Origin: SIG307 sp045596385
GTDB taxonomy: Bacteria; Bacillota; Clostridia; Lachnospirales; Lachnospiraceae
Length of the DNA: 64,000 bases
Reading direction: 5' to 3'
Assembly (NCBI GenBank): GCA_045596385.1
Contig: JAZOCC010000015.1
Span: 124,001 to 188,000, forward strand
A program made the translations under genes and the position numbers. A model generated the notes under the pieces. It was not told where the DNA came from. It was given only the letters and a program-made list of their open reading frames with translations, and did no database searches. Shown one piece after another: positions 10,025-17,972 of the stretch. Every line of letters begins with the position of its first letter. Position 1 is the first letter of the stretch.

Positions 10025-10052
10025 TTGCTTTTTCCCGAAATTGTGGTATACT
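10025..10052 (+). promoter_or_regulatory. Probable dnaD-dnaC promoter
   Basis: TTGCTT at 10025-10030, 16-bp spacer, TATACT at 10047-10052, starting 27 bp after the last DnaA box of group 2. DnaA bound upstream could therefore influence it. Confidence 0.6.
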
Positions 10053-10099
10053 CTGGGTAACGATTTTACCCCATAGGGGTAGTTGAAGGGGGAACATTT

Positions 10100-11203
10100 A
10101 TGGACGGAATTTCGGTATATTCGGAAGACACCAGAACCACGCTGGTTCCGAACGAGTTTATCGATTATTATATGCCGCGTGCCAACGGCGCCTTTGTAAA
10201 GGTATATTTGTATTTACTTCGCTGTCTGACTGCTCCGGAAGCAGGCTTCGGCATCGGCGTGATTGCGGATGCTTTGGACGAGACCGAGAAGGACATTCTT
10301 CGTGCGCTCCGTTATTGGGAAAAGGAAGGAGTCCTTTCCCTGACCTGGGGCGAAGCAAACGAGATCCGCGGAATCAAACTGAACCGCTTAACCAAGCCGA
10401 TGACAGAGACCGCAGCTCCGGTTGCTTCCGCACCGTTTGTTACCGCAACCGCTCCCGTTATCGCACCGGAATCTCCTGTTTCCGCTGCTACACGTCGTAC
10501 CTTTGTTTCTCCGGAACTCACATCACTTCCGGACTACACACCGGCCCAATTAGACGCTTTTGCCGGCAGGGAAGACACCAACTGGCTGTTACATGCGGCA
10601 GAAAGTTACTTGGAGCGCATGTTAAAGCCTGCGGATGTGCAGCTTCTGTTCTTTTTGCACGACGAGCTTCGGTTCTCCAATGAACTGATTCTGCACCTTT
10701 ACGAATACTGCGTTTCCCGCGGCAAGAAGGCTCCTTCCTATATCCAGAAGGTTGCACTTTCCTGGCATGCGGATGGTATCGATACCGTAGAAAAGGCAGA
10801 AGAACGTTCCTTGCAGTACGACTCCTGCTTTACGGCAGTCAACCGGGCATTTGCCTTAAACCGTGCACCGGGCATTTCGGAGCGACGCTTTTTGAACCGT
10901 TGGAGTACCTTCGGTTTTTCTTCCGACCTTATCGAAGAAGCCTGCAGCCGTGCCCTGTTATCCACATCCCATCCGGATTTTAAATATGCGGACAAGATTC
11001 TGGAGCGCTGGCACGAAAGCAATGTACATACCATGTCCGACGTAAAAAAGTTAGATGACGCACACAACGCCCGCTCCGCCAAAGGACAAGCTTGCGAGTC
11101 CTCCCGCAATGCCGCAAACCGTTTCAACGCATTTCCGCAAAGAGATTATTCCGGAAACGACCTGACCGATTTGGAAACGGCTTTATTAGGAAATCACAAC
11201 TAA
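10100..11203 (+). CDS. DnaD-domain replication initiation protein
   Basis: Predicted primosomal protein that helps load the replicative helicase at origins or restart sites, as DnaD/DnaB do in Bacillota. It is 367 aa. The N-terminus (residues 15-90) looks like the winged-helix DDBH1 domain (FIDYYMPRANGAFVKVYLYLLRC). A Thr/Val/Ala/Pro-rich linker follows (about 95-140). Then come two DDBH2-type helical segments (about 150-225 and 240-310), the second with the FxxRWSTFGFSSDLIEEACSRA pattern typical of DnaD C-terminal domains. An AAGGGGGAAC site precedes ATG 10100. It is co-oriented with the helicase loader 41 bp downstream. Confidence 0.9.
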   Translation: MDGISVYSEDTRTTLVPNEFIDYYMPRANGAFVKVYLYLLRCLTAPEAGFGIGVIADALDETEKDILRALRYWEKEGVLSLTWGEANEIRGIKLNRLTKPMTETAAPVASAPFVTATAPVIAPESPVSAATRRTFVSPELTSLPDYTPAQLDAFAGREDTNWLLHAAESYLERMLKPADVQLLFFLHDELRFSNELILHLYEYCVSRGKKAPSYIQKVALSWHADGIDTVEKAEERSLQYDSCFTAVNRAFALNRAPGISERRFLNRWSTFGFSSDLIEEACSRALLSTSHPDFKYADKILERWHESNVHTMSDVKKLDDAHNARSAKGQACESSRNAANRFNAFPQRDYSGNDLTDLETALLGNHN

Positions 11204-11244
11204 TTGTTTTTACACAAATATCATCGACAGACAAGGAGAATTCC

Positions 11245-12243
11245 ATGCATCAGGAGGAGTATCATTACAGCCGCCTGCTCCGGGACTATGAAGAGACCCG
11301 GGCACAGCATCTGCGCAATCAGAAATCACGTCGCGATTCTATTTACGAAGCGCTCCCGGAGTTTGCCGCTCTTGACCGGCAAATCGCCGAGGCCTCCGTT
11401 TCTGCCGGTCGCGCCGCGCTGGACGGAGACACCTCCGCCCTGGACCGACTTGCCGCAGACAACCGGAAGATTTCCGAGCAAAAACAACAGCTTCTTCTCT
11501 CGGCAGGCTATCCGGCCGACTACCTGGAGCTTACCTATACCTGTCCGGACTGCAAAGACACCGGTTTTATCGGTCGTGAAAAGTGCCATTGCTTCAAACA
11601 AGCCCTGACCTTTGCCCTATCCGAAGCATCCACACTGCCGCATCTTCTGGAAAAAGAAAATTTTTCTACTTTTTCTTTTTCCTATTATGACGATATGACC
11701 GCCGACTCCCAGCTTCAGCTGACACCGCGGGAAAACATGCGCAAAATCGTAGCCGACGCCAACCGTCTTGTGGAAGAGTTTGACGAAAAAAGCCGCAGTG
11801 TTCTGATTTACGGCAGTACCGGTGTAGGAAAGACCTTCCTGACCAATTGCATCGCAAAAGCATTGTTGGACACCGCCCACCATGTGGTGTATATGACCTC
11901 CCACAGATTGTTTGAGACCTTTGAGGCCCATCGCTTCGACCACGGAGAACAGCCGGAGCAAAGCTCCCTGTATCACTACATTTTCAACTGTGATCTGCTG
12001 ATTATCGACGACCTGGGCACCGAGCTGTCCAACAGTTTTACCAATTCCATGCTGTATACCTGCATCAACGAGCGTCAACTCCGCGGAAAATCCACGGTCA
12101 TTTCCACCAATCTTTCCTTGGAACAGCTCCGTGACCGATACAGCGAACGTATTTTTTCCCGCATCACCGGAAACTATACGCTTTGGAAGCTCATCGGGAA
12201 GGACATCCGTGTATTAAAACGCATGGGAGGCTCTTTCTCTTAG
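11245..12243 (+). CDS. dnaC: Helicase loader ATPase (DnaC/DnaI-like)
   Basis: AAA+ ATPase expected to load the replicative DnaB-type helicase together with the DnaD-domain protein encoded just upstream. It is 332 aa from ATG 11245, chosen because AAGGAG lies 7 bp before it; the frame is open further upstream but without a ribosome site. The N-terminal part is helical. A zinc-finger-like CPDCKDTGFIGREKCHC lies near residue 95. Walker A GSTGVGKT is near 190, Walker B LLIIDDLGTE near 253, and a sensor STNLSLEQL follows. The order dnaD-dnaC behind DnaA boxes is a coherent initiation module. Confidence 0.93.
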   Translation: MHQEEYHYSRLLRDYEETRAQHLRNQKSRRDSIYEALPEFAALDRQIAEASVSAGRAALDGDTSALDRLAADNRKISEQKQQLLLSAGYPADYLELTYTCPDCKDTGFIGREKCHCFKQALTFALSEASTLPHLLEKENFSTFSFSYYDDMTADSQLQLTPRENMRKIVADANRLVEEFDEKSRSVLIYGSTGVGKTFLTNCIAKALLDTAHHVVYMTSHRLFETFEAHRFDHGEQPEQSSLYHYIFNCDLLIIDDLGTELSNSFTNSMLYTCINERQLRGKSTVISTNLSLEQLRDRYSERIFSRITGNYTLWKLIGKDIRVLKRMGGSFS

Positions 12244-12278
12244 TTTATTGTACTTTTCGATTATTTTTATGCCATTCC

Positions 12279-12307
12279 TTGACAAAGTGAATTTGTCATA
12301 GTATGAT
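12279..12307 (+). promoter_or_regulatory. Sigma-A promoter of the PRPP synthetase gene
   Basis: TTGACA at 12279-12284, exactly 17 bp, TATGAT at 12302-12307. The gene starts 49 bp downstream. Confidence 0.85.
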
Positions 12308-12355
12308 ATAAAACGCTTTAAGACTATTTTTTACATAATAACGGAGGAAACGATT

Positions 12356-13531
12356 ATGCCACTTAATGAAGATTATGTCGCTGCTCTGCCGGTGGGCAAA
12401 CTCGGTGTTATCGCACTGGAAAGTTGCAAACAAATGGGACAGAGAATTGACCGGTATCTGGTTGACTGGAGAGATAAGAGAGTTCATGAGGTACATACTC
12501 CTACCGTTTTACTGGATGGCTACCGCAGAGATTCCTATCTCGTTGATACCAAATGTGCACGTTTCGGTTCCGGCGAAGCAAAGGGTATCATCCGCCAGAC
12601 CGTGCGTGGTGACGACCTTTATATTTTAGTGGATGTGACCAATTACAGCCTGACCTATTCCGTTTGCGGTCATGTAAGTCACATGTCCCCGGACGATCAT
12701 TTCCAGGATTTAAAGCGTGTCATTGCCGCTGCAGGCGGAAAGGCACACCGTATTACCGTTATTATGCCTTTTTTATATGAGAGCCGTCAGGACAAGCGTA
12801 GTTCCAGAGAATCTCTGGACTGTGCCGTAGCCCTGCAGGAGCTCTGCAACATGGGCGTAGAAAGCATCATCACCTTCGATGCCCACAACCCGAGCGTTCA
12901 GAATGCGATTCCGTTAAAGACCTTTGAGTCTGTACCGCCGACCTATCAGTTCATTAAAGCTCTCCTTCGTTCCGCTCCGGACATCTCCATGGATCCGGCA
13001 CACCTGATGGTTATCAGCCCGGACGAAGGCGCTATGGGACGTGCGGTTTATCTTGCAAACTCTCTCGGCGTCGATGTAGGTATGTTCTACAAGCGCCGTG
13101 ACTATACCACCATCGTGGACGGCCGCAACCCGATTGTTGCCCACGAGTTCTTAGGTGCCAACGTAGAAGGCAAGGACGTTATCATTATCGATGACATGAT
13201 TTCCTCCGGTGACAGTATGATTCACACCGCTAAGGAATTAAAGGAGCGTAAAGCAAACCGCGTCTTCATCTGCTCCACCTTCGGTTTGTTCACCAACGGT
13301 CTGGCAAAGTTCGATGAAGCCTACGAAAAGGGCTGGATTACCAAGGTAATCACCACCAACCTGATTTATCAGTCGGAAGAACTGCTGGAAAAACCGTACT
13401 ACGAAACTGCGGATATGTCCAAGTATCTCGCCCTGTTAATCGACGCGTTAAACCACGACGGTTCCATCAGTGAGTACTTAAATCCGTACAATCGTATCCA
13501 GAAATTGTTACACAAATACGGAAAACGCTAA
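12356..13531 (+). CDS. prs: Ribose-phosphate pyrophosphokinase, long variant
   Basis: Makes PRPP from ribose-5-phosphate and ATP for purine, pyrimidine, His, Trp and NAD synthesis. At 391 aa it is about 75 residues longer than the standard bacterial enzyme (about 315). The flexible-loop region reads YESRQDKRSSRES (compare RQDRR in classical enzymes). FDAHNPSVQNAIP matches the conserved D-H-x-x-Q-N metal region. The PRPP-binding loop is IIIDDMISSGDSMI instead of the usual DDMIDTAGT. The reading frame, strong promoter and GGAGG site leave no doubt that it is expressed. It could be the sole Prs or a second form; no other copy is in the window. Confidence 0.88.
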   Translation: MPLNEDYVAALPVGKLGVIALESCKQMGQRIDRYLVDWRDKRVHEVHTPTVLLDGYRRDSYLVDTKCARFGSGEAKGIIRQTVRGDDLYILVDVTNYSLTYSVCGHVSHMSPDDHFQDLKRVIAAAGGKAHRITVIMPFLYESRQDKRSSRESLDCAVALQELCNMGVESIITFDAHNPSVQNAIPLKTFESVPPTYQFIKALLRSAPDISMDPAHLMVISPDEGAMGRAVYLANSLGVDVGMFYKRRDYTTIVDGRNPIVAHEFLGANVEGKDVIIIDDMISSGDSMIHTAKELKERKANRVFICSTFGLFTNGLAKFDEAYEKGWITKVITTNLIYQSEELLEKPYYETADMSKYLALLIDALNHDGSISEYLNPYNRIQKLLHKYGKR

Positions 13532-13537
13532 ACTTAC

Positions 13538-13568
13538 GGGGCTGTCGCAGATGAAAATGCGCAGCCCC
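13538..13568 (+). terminator. Terminator-like hairpin after prs
   Basis: Stem GGGGCTG-(T)-CGCA against TGCG-CAGCCCC, 11 bp with one bulged T and an 8-nt loop, 7 bp after the prs stop. The downstream tract is only moderately T-rich, so termination may be partial and may allow read-through into the next gene. Confidence 0.55.
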
Positions 13569-13637
13569 GCTCTTGCTTGTCGGTGTACGAGTAAAAGTCG
13601 GTCTCTTTTCTTAAAACATATGTGGGAGGATATTTTT

Positions 13638-14126
13638 ATGGATTCTAAAATTGAAATTACTTTGAAGTCACACATGAGTTTTCTTAACAAGGCTATCACG
13701 TACACAACTCTTTTTGTTCTGTTTGTTTGGTTTATGATCCTTTACTTCAACCTTTCCGCAGGAAGCCTGATTGGTTTTCTTCTGGTTCTGGGTGCTTTTA
13801 TCCTATATCAATTCATACTCCATAAGCAACCTACCGTCGTTACTGCCGATTCGGAAAAACTTGTTTACAAGCAGTTATTTTCTTCTAAGGAGTTTTTGCT
13901 GGCCGATATCGACCGCATTTCCTGCGAACCGTATTTTGCAAACAGTCGCTATCATTCAGAGCAGCGCATCCGAGTGATGGTCTATACAAGGGATGATGAG
14001 CTGGAGCTGAGCGACCATGTAGATACCAATACGATTATAAACGACAAGTTGGAAGAAAAAGAAACCGACATCCCGCTCATCCGGTTGTACCGGTTCTTGA
14101 TGAAGCAGACAGGGCGAATGAAGTAA
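13638..14126 (+). CDS. Small membrane protein of unknown function
   Basis: 162 aa. Two hydrophobic segments (about residues 18-37 and 44-62) form a membrane hairpin, followed by a soluble C-terminal domain of about 95 residues with predicted beta strands and a charged tail. This layout resembles PH-like or YcxB-like bacterial membrane proteins, but I see no diagnostic motif. The start at 13638 is chosen over an earlier in-frame ATG at 13551 because GGGAGGA precedes it and because the upstream ATG lies inside the prs hairpin. The gene may be co-transcribed with prs. It ends in a long bidirectional hairpin. Confidence 0.75.
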   Translation: MDSKIEITLKSHMSFLNKAITYTTLFVLFVWFMILYFNLSAGSLIGFLLVLGAFILYQFILHKQPTVVTADSEKLVYKQLFSSKEFLLADIDRISCEPYFANSRYHSEQRIRVMVYTRDDELELSDHVDTNTIINDKLEEKETDIPLIRLYRFLMKQTGRMK

Positions 14127-14142
14127 ACTTCGTCTCAAACGC

Positions 14143-14194
14143 AAATGACCTTTCTTACATTCAAACAATTACCAAAATGTAAGAAAGGTCATTT
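14143..14194. terminator. Bidirectional terminator
   Basis: A perfect 19-bp inverted repeat (arms 14143-14161 and 14176-14194, ending in ATGACC/GGTCAT with flanking A/T runs) lies between the convergent genes ending at 14126 and 14258. It serves both strands. Confidence 0.85.
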
Positions 14195-14257
14195 TAATCA
14201 TACATCCTAATCGTAAAACTGAAATTTGGGCGCGTTTTTAACAACCAAGTATTATTA

Positions 14258-14671
14258 TCAAATACCATTCAACTGCCCTATCAAATAGCAGTTGTTGTTT
14301 ACTTTTTCTTTTTCTAAATCAGAATACCATTCTTCAATATCTTTTATGGCACTTTTCGCATTGTCCGAATACACAAGACCTAATGTTTTCATCTCATCAT
14401 TCCAGAATATTACACTATTATTTTCTATCCAAATATATGTATATTTCTCTTCTGCAACTATAATGTCTTTGCTCAAACTATTCTCTGTAATATCACTCAA
14501 TTTAATGGATACTCTACTTCCATCTGAAGAAGCATAATCTTGTAATGCATATTCAGCAATTGCCTCATATGAGGATATTCTTTCCTCATAGTATTTCGTT
14601 CTATCATTTCCACACGAACAAAGCATTATGCAAAGTACACATACTAAAACAATAACCAATATCTTCTTCAT
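14258..14671 (-). CDS. Small secreted lipoprotein, unknown function
   Basis: 137 aa. The N-terminus MKKILVIVLVCVLCIMLCSCG is a lipoprotein signal with a lipobox ending at Cys 18 or 20. The mature part is about 117 residues, acidic and hydrophilic, with alternating strands (YTYIWIENNSVIFWNDEMKTLG) that suggest a small beta-rich fold. ATG 14671 is chosen because GGAGGAAAAA precedes it; the frame continues upstream only as a shadow of the penicillin-binding protein gene. No family recognised. It lies 52 bp downstream of that gene on the same strand and could be transcribed with it. Confidence 0.8.
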   Translation of the reverse strand: MKKILVIVLVCVLCIMLCSCGNDRTKYYEERISSYEAIAEYALQDYASSDGSRVSIKLSDITENSLSKDIIVAEEKYTYIWIENNSVIFWNDEMKTLGLVYSDNAKSAIKDIEEWYSDLEKEKVNNNCYLIGQLNGI

Positions 14672-14723
14672 TTTTTCCTCCGACAACTTCAAATTTTCTT
14701 CTCTATTCCTCCCCAAAAATCCT

Positions 14724-17144
14724 CTACTCATAAAAATCATCGTACTCGGACGACGTATCGTCTCCCATCTGGGCATCCCACCAGTCATCGTCGTATTCAA
14801 TCCAACCCGTAGGCGGGGTCGGTTCCGGCGTAGGGGTCGGTGTACCGGACGGCAACTCCGGCACTCCGGATACTTCCGTATCCTTTTCTCCGGCAGTCGT
14901 CTCATCACCCGGGTTCTCACCTCCCTGCTCCCCAGAGCCTTCCTGACCACCACTTGCATTTCCTGTCTCCCCAGACTCGCCTCGTCCTGCACTATCTTCA
15001 TCCGATTCGTCGGAGGTTCCCTGTCCTATACCATCTCCCTCCGGCACCGGCGTCGGCGAAAAAACCGGCTCACCTTCCGGATTCCACACGTTGGTTTCTT
15101 CTTTTTCCTTTAACGCATCGTCTACAATCTCCACCGGGCGGTCATCCTCGTACAGGGTAAAGTCTCTCTCCGGCAGTCCTTCGTGAAGCTTATCCATAAA
15201 AGTCTGCCAAATATACCCCGGATAGGTATTTCCCGCCAGATTATCCAGCGCCTTCGGCAGATCGTAGCCCACCCACACCGCAGTGGTATAATACGGCGTA
15301 TAGCCCACAAACCAACCGTCCTTGATATCATTTGTCGTACCGGTTTTTCCCGCCGATACGGAATTTTTCAGTTGCAGCTTTACACCGGTTCCGTTGGTCA
15401 TGACACCCTGCAAAATATCCGTCATCATCCGGACCGCATTTTCCTCGTAAATCCGGGTCGCTTCCCTCTCCGTCCCCACAATTACCTCTCCGTCCGTTGT
15501 CGTAATCTTTACGATGCAGGTCGGGTTCCGGTACATGCCATCGTTGGCCAGGGTACAATACGCCCCCGCCATTTCCAACGTACATACACCGTAAGTCAGT
15601 CCGCCCAAGGATGCCGCCGGCACATAATCCGACGGTACAATATTGCGGAACTGCATATCCGTTACGTAGGACAGCCCCACCTCCGGGGTCAACTCCTCAA
15701 ACAGTTTCCATGCCACGGTATTTTTCGACACCTCCACTGCACGACGCAAGGTAATCTTTCCGGAGTATACCCCGTTTGCATTCCGCGGACCTCCCGGGAA
15801 CTTCTCATCCACCACAATGGTATCCGGGAAGTACCCACGTTCCAGCCACGGCGTATACACCACCAGCGGCTTAATGGAGCTGCCCGGCTGCCGGAAGCTC
15901 TGGTACGCACGGTTTAAAGAGTACCCGTATTCGTTTTCACCTCTGCCGCCTACAATAGCCACTACCCGTCCGGTCTCGTTTTCCACGCAGGTGGCTGCAC
16001 CCTGCAATGTATAAATACCTGCATCCGTTTTTTCATCAAACTCCGCCAGCTGATTTTGTACCGTTTCCAGCAAAAGCGCCTGCTTCTCCAAATCAATGGA
16101 GGTATATACCCGGTATCCGCCTACATACAGCTGCTTCTGCCAGTAAGCGTAGCTTTCTTCATAATACTCCAAATACATATCCTTCGCCGCATCATCCGTA
16201 AACGCATAGCAAAACGGAAATCCGTTCTCCTCCATCAACGCTCTGACCGCACAGAAAATCGCAAAGGTCTCCACATAGTCGTTGTAAGGCTCCTCCTGCG
16301 GACAAAGCACAATCTCTTCCGCCCGGGCCGTATCATAGTCCGCCTTGCTTAACTTCCCGTCATGATACATTTGCTCCATCACAGAGTCACGTCTTGCAAG
16401 CGTATCCTCGAAATGCTCGTAAGGGTCATACAGCGACGGATTGTTCGGAATTGCGCAAAGGAACATCAACTCTGATAATGACAGTTCCGCCACACCCTTG
16501 GCAAAATAGCCGTGAGCTGCCGCCTGAATTCCGTAATAGCCGTTGGCAAAATAAATATTGTTTAAATAAAACTCCAGAATTTCCTTCTTGTTATACCGTT
16601 TTTCCAGCTCTGCCGCCAGAAAAATCTCTGTAATCTTTCGCTCGTAGGTCTGCTCATTGGTCAGATAAATGTTGCGCACCAGCTGCTGGGTAATGGTACT
16701 TCCTCCCTGGTAAATGGTACCCTTATGCTTTACCAGACTGTAGACCGCACGAAGATTTGCCATATAATCCACGCCCTCGTGGGAGAAAAACTTCTTATCC
16801 TCCGTGACAATCATTGCGGTTACCACAGACTCCGGGATATCCCCGTAAGGAAGATAATATACTTCCTTTTCCGACTGTAATGTCTTAATCACGGTACCGT
16901 CGGTTGCATAAATAATACTGGTCCTGGAACGTTTAAAATCCTCATCGGAAGCCTCCCGCATAATTGTCTTTGCCTTATGATAATAGGACAGAATCGTCCT
17001 GCCGTATTTTGCATAAAACCAAAGTCCCACCGACAAAACCGCCAAAAGAAACAACAAAAACAAGACGCCGAATATCTTAAGTCCGCGTCTCTTTCTTCTT
17101 TTTCTTTTATTTTGTTGCCCTTTTGCGGCAGGCTCCTCTCCCAT
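14724..17144 (-). CDS. Bifunctional class A penicillin-binding protein (PBP1a type)
   Basis: Peptidoglycan glycosyltransferase and transpeptidase, anchored in the membrane with its catalytic domains outside. It is 806 aa. A very basic cytoplasmic N-terminus (KRKRRKRRG) leads into one membrane segment at about 25-47. The GT51 domain has EDKKFFSHEGVD with the catalytic Glu near 115 and GGSTITQQLVRN. The transpeptidase domain has the active-site serine in PGSSIK (about 422), VSKN (SxN) and AGKTGTTND (KTG box, about 600). The last 130 residues are a Gly/Ser/Glu-rich then Pro/Thr-rich tail ending in DDWWDAQMGDD, as often seen in clostridial PBPs. AGAGGGAA precedes the ATG. Confidence 0.94.
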   Translation of the reverse strand: MGEEPAAKGQQNKRKRRKRRGLKIFGVLFLLFLLAVLSVGLWFYAKYGRTILSYYHKAKTIMREASDEDFKRSRTSIIYATDGTVIKTLQSEKEVYYLPYGDIPESVVTAMIVTEDKKFFSHEGVDYMANLRAVYSLVKHKGTIYQGGSTITQQLVRNIYLTNEQTYERKITEIFLAAELEKRYNKKEILEFYLNNIYFANGYYGIQAAAHGYFAKGVAELSLSELMFLCAIPNNPSLYDPYEHFEDTLARRDSVMEQMYHDGKLSKADYDTARAEEIVLCPQEEPYNDYVETFAIFCAVRALMEENGFPFCYAFTDDAAKDMYLEYYEESYAYWQKQLYVGGYRVYTSIDLEKQALLLETVQNQLAEFDEKTDAGIYTLQGAATCVENETGRVVAIVGGRGENEYGYSLNRAYQSFRQPGSSIKPLVVYTPWLERGYFPDTIVVDEKFPGGPRNANGVYSGKITLRRAVEVSKNTVAWKLFEELTPEVGLSYVTDMQFRNIVPSDYVPAASLGGLTYGVCTLEMAGAYCTLANDGMYRNPTCIVKITTTDGEVIVGTEREATRIYEENAVRMMTDILQGVMTNGTGVKLQLKNSVSAGKTGTTNDIKDGWFVGYTPYYTTAVWVGYDLPKALDNLAGNTYPGYIWQTFMDKLHEGLPERDFTLYEDDRPVEIVDDALKEKEETNVWNPEGEPVFSPTPVPEGDGIGQGTSDESDEDSAGRGESGETGNASGGQEGSGEQGGENPGDETTAGEKDTEVSGVPELPSGTPTPTPEPTPPTGWIEYDDDWWDAQMGDDTSSEYDDFYE

Positions 17145-17365
17145 ACCGTTCCCTCTTTTCGTTACATTCTTTATTACACTTTGGGTAAATAACGGTTCTG
17201 ATATAAATATCGGCTTTTTTCTCAGGTTCCCTTACCACCTTTTTCTCATTAAAGAATCCCTTTTCACATTCCTTATACTCTTTAGTATATCTCTTTTTTC
17301 AGCTTTCGTATACCTTTGATTCCAAGTCACTTGCTTTTTCTTTCATTTTCCTGTATACTCCCTCT

Positions 17366-17407
17366 TGTCAGTTCGAAATCCTCCTGACATTAAACAAAAC
17401 TAAGGAG
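17366..17407 (+). promoter_or_regulatory. PreQ1-I riboswitch controlling queT
   Basis: The stem TGTCAG/CTGACA (17366-17371 with 17384-17389) encloses the 12-nt loop TTCGAAATCCTC and is followed by an A-rich tail AAACAAAACTAAGGAG. This matches the preQ1 class I aptamer: a short P1 stem, a UUC-starting loop and a pseudoknot tail ending in ACUAA. The tail runs directly into the AAGGAG ribosome site (17402-17407), so ligand binding would hide that site and repress translation. The downstream gene encodes the matching precursor transporter, which strongly supports the call. Confidence 0.88.
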
Positions 17408-17416
17408 CCAAAAATC

Positions 17417-17914
17417 ATGAAAAACACAAACAAAAAGGGCACTGTATCCGTGCGCCATCTTACCACTGCGGCTATTATCGCCGCTCTTTATGTCGTATTT
17501 ACCGGACTGTCGGCCGCATTAGGTCTGGCCTCCGGTGCCATTCAGGTCCGGCTTTCCGAAGCCCTCACCGTTCTCCCGTACTTTACCCCTGCCGCAGTTC
17601 CCGGTGTAACCGTAGGATGTCTTTTGGCAAACTTACTTACCGGAGCCCCGCTACCGGACATTATTTTCGGTACCCTTGCCAGCTTTCTCGGCGTATTGGG
17701 AGCTTCTTTTTTGCGTAAGAAAAAATATCTGATTGCCTTGCCAACCATTTTATCCAATTCCGTTATCATCCCGCTCGTCCTACAATATGCCTACGGCGTA
17801 AAGGATGCTTTCTGGTTTCTTTTTCTTACCGTCGGCGCAGGAGAAGTCATCAGTGCCGGACTTCTTGGCGGACTATTGTTACATTTCATGCAAAAGCAGA
17901 AACTGTTTCGTTAA
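17417..17914 (+). CDS. queT: Queuosine-precursor transporter QueT
   Basis: ECF-type substrate-binding membrane component for a queuosine precursor (preQ0/preQ1 or queuine), expected to work with a shared energy-coupling module encoded elsewhere. It is 165 aa with about five or six membrane segments. The N-terminal LTTAAIIAALYVVFTGL and the QVRLSEALTVLPYFTPAAVPGVTVGC segment are characteristic of the QueT family. It is a single-gene unit between its preQ1-I riboswitch and a terminator. No other queuosine genes are in the window, which fits a salvaging lifestyle, although that is inference. Confidence 0.93.
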   Translation: MKNTNKKGTVSVRHLTTAAIIAALYVVFTGLSAALGLASGAIQVRLSEALTVLPYFTPAAVPGVTVGCLLANLLTGAPLPDIIFGTLASFLGVLGASFLRKKKYLIALPTILSNSVIIPLVLQYAYGVKDAFWFLFLTVGAGEVISAGLLGGLLLHFMQKQKLFR

Positions 17915-17930
17915 TTATTTCCTATACTAT

Positions 17931-17965
17931 AAAAGGCTGTCATAATTGCTTACGGCAGCCTTTTT
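17931..17965 (+). terminator. queT terminator
   Basis: AAAAGGCTG..CAGCCTTTTT hairpin followed by T5, 16 bp after queT. The A/T-rich flanks could also serve the convergent EAL gene. Confidence 0.85.
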
Positions 17966-17972
17966 CGGAAAA

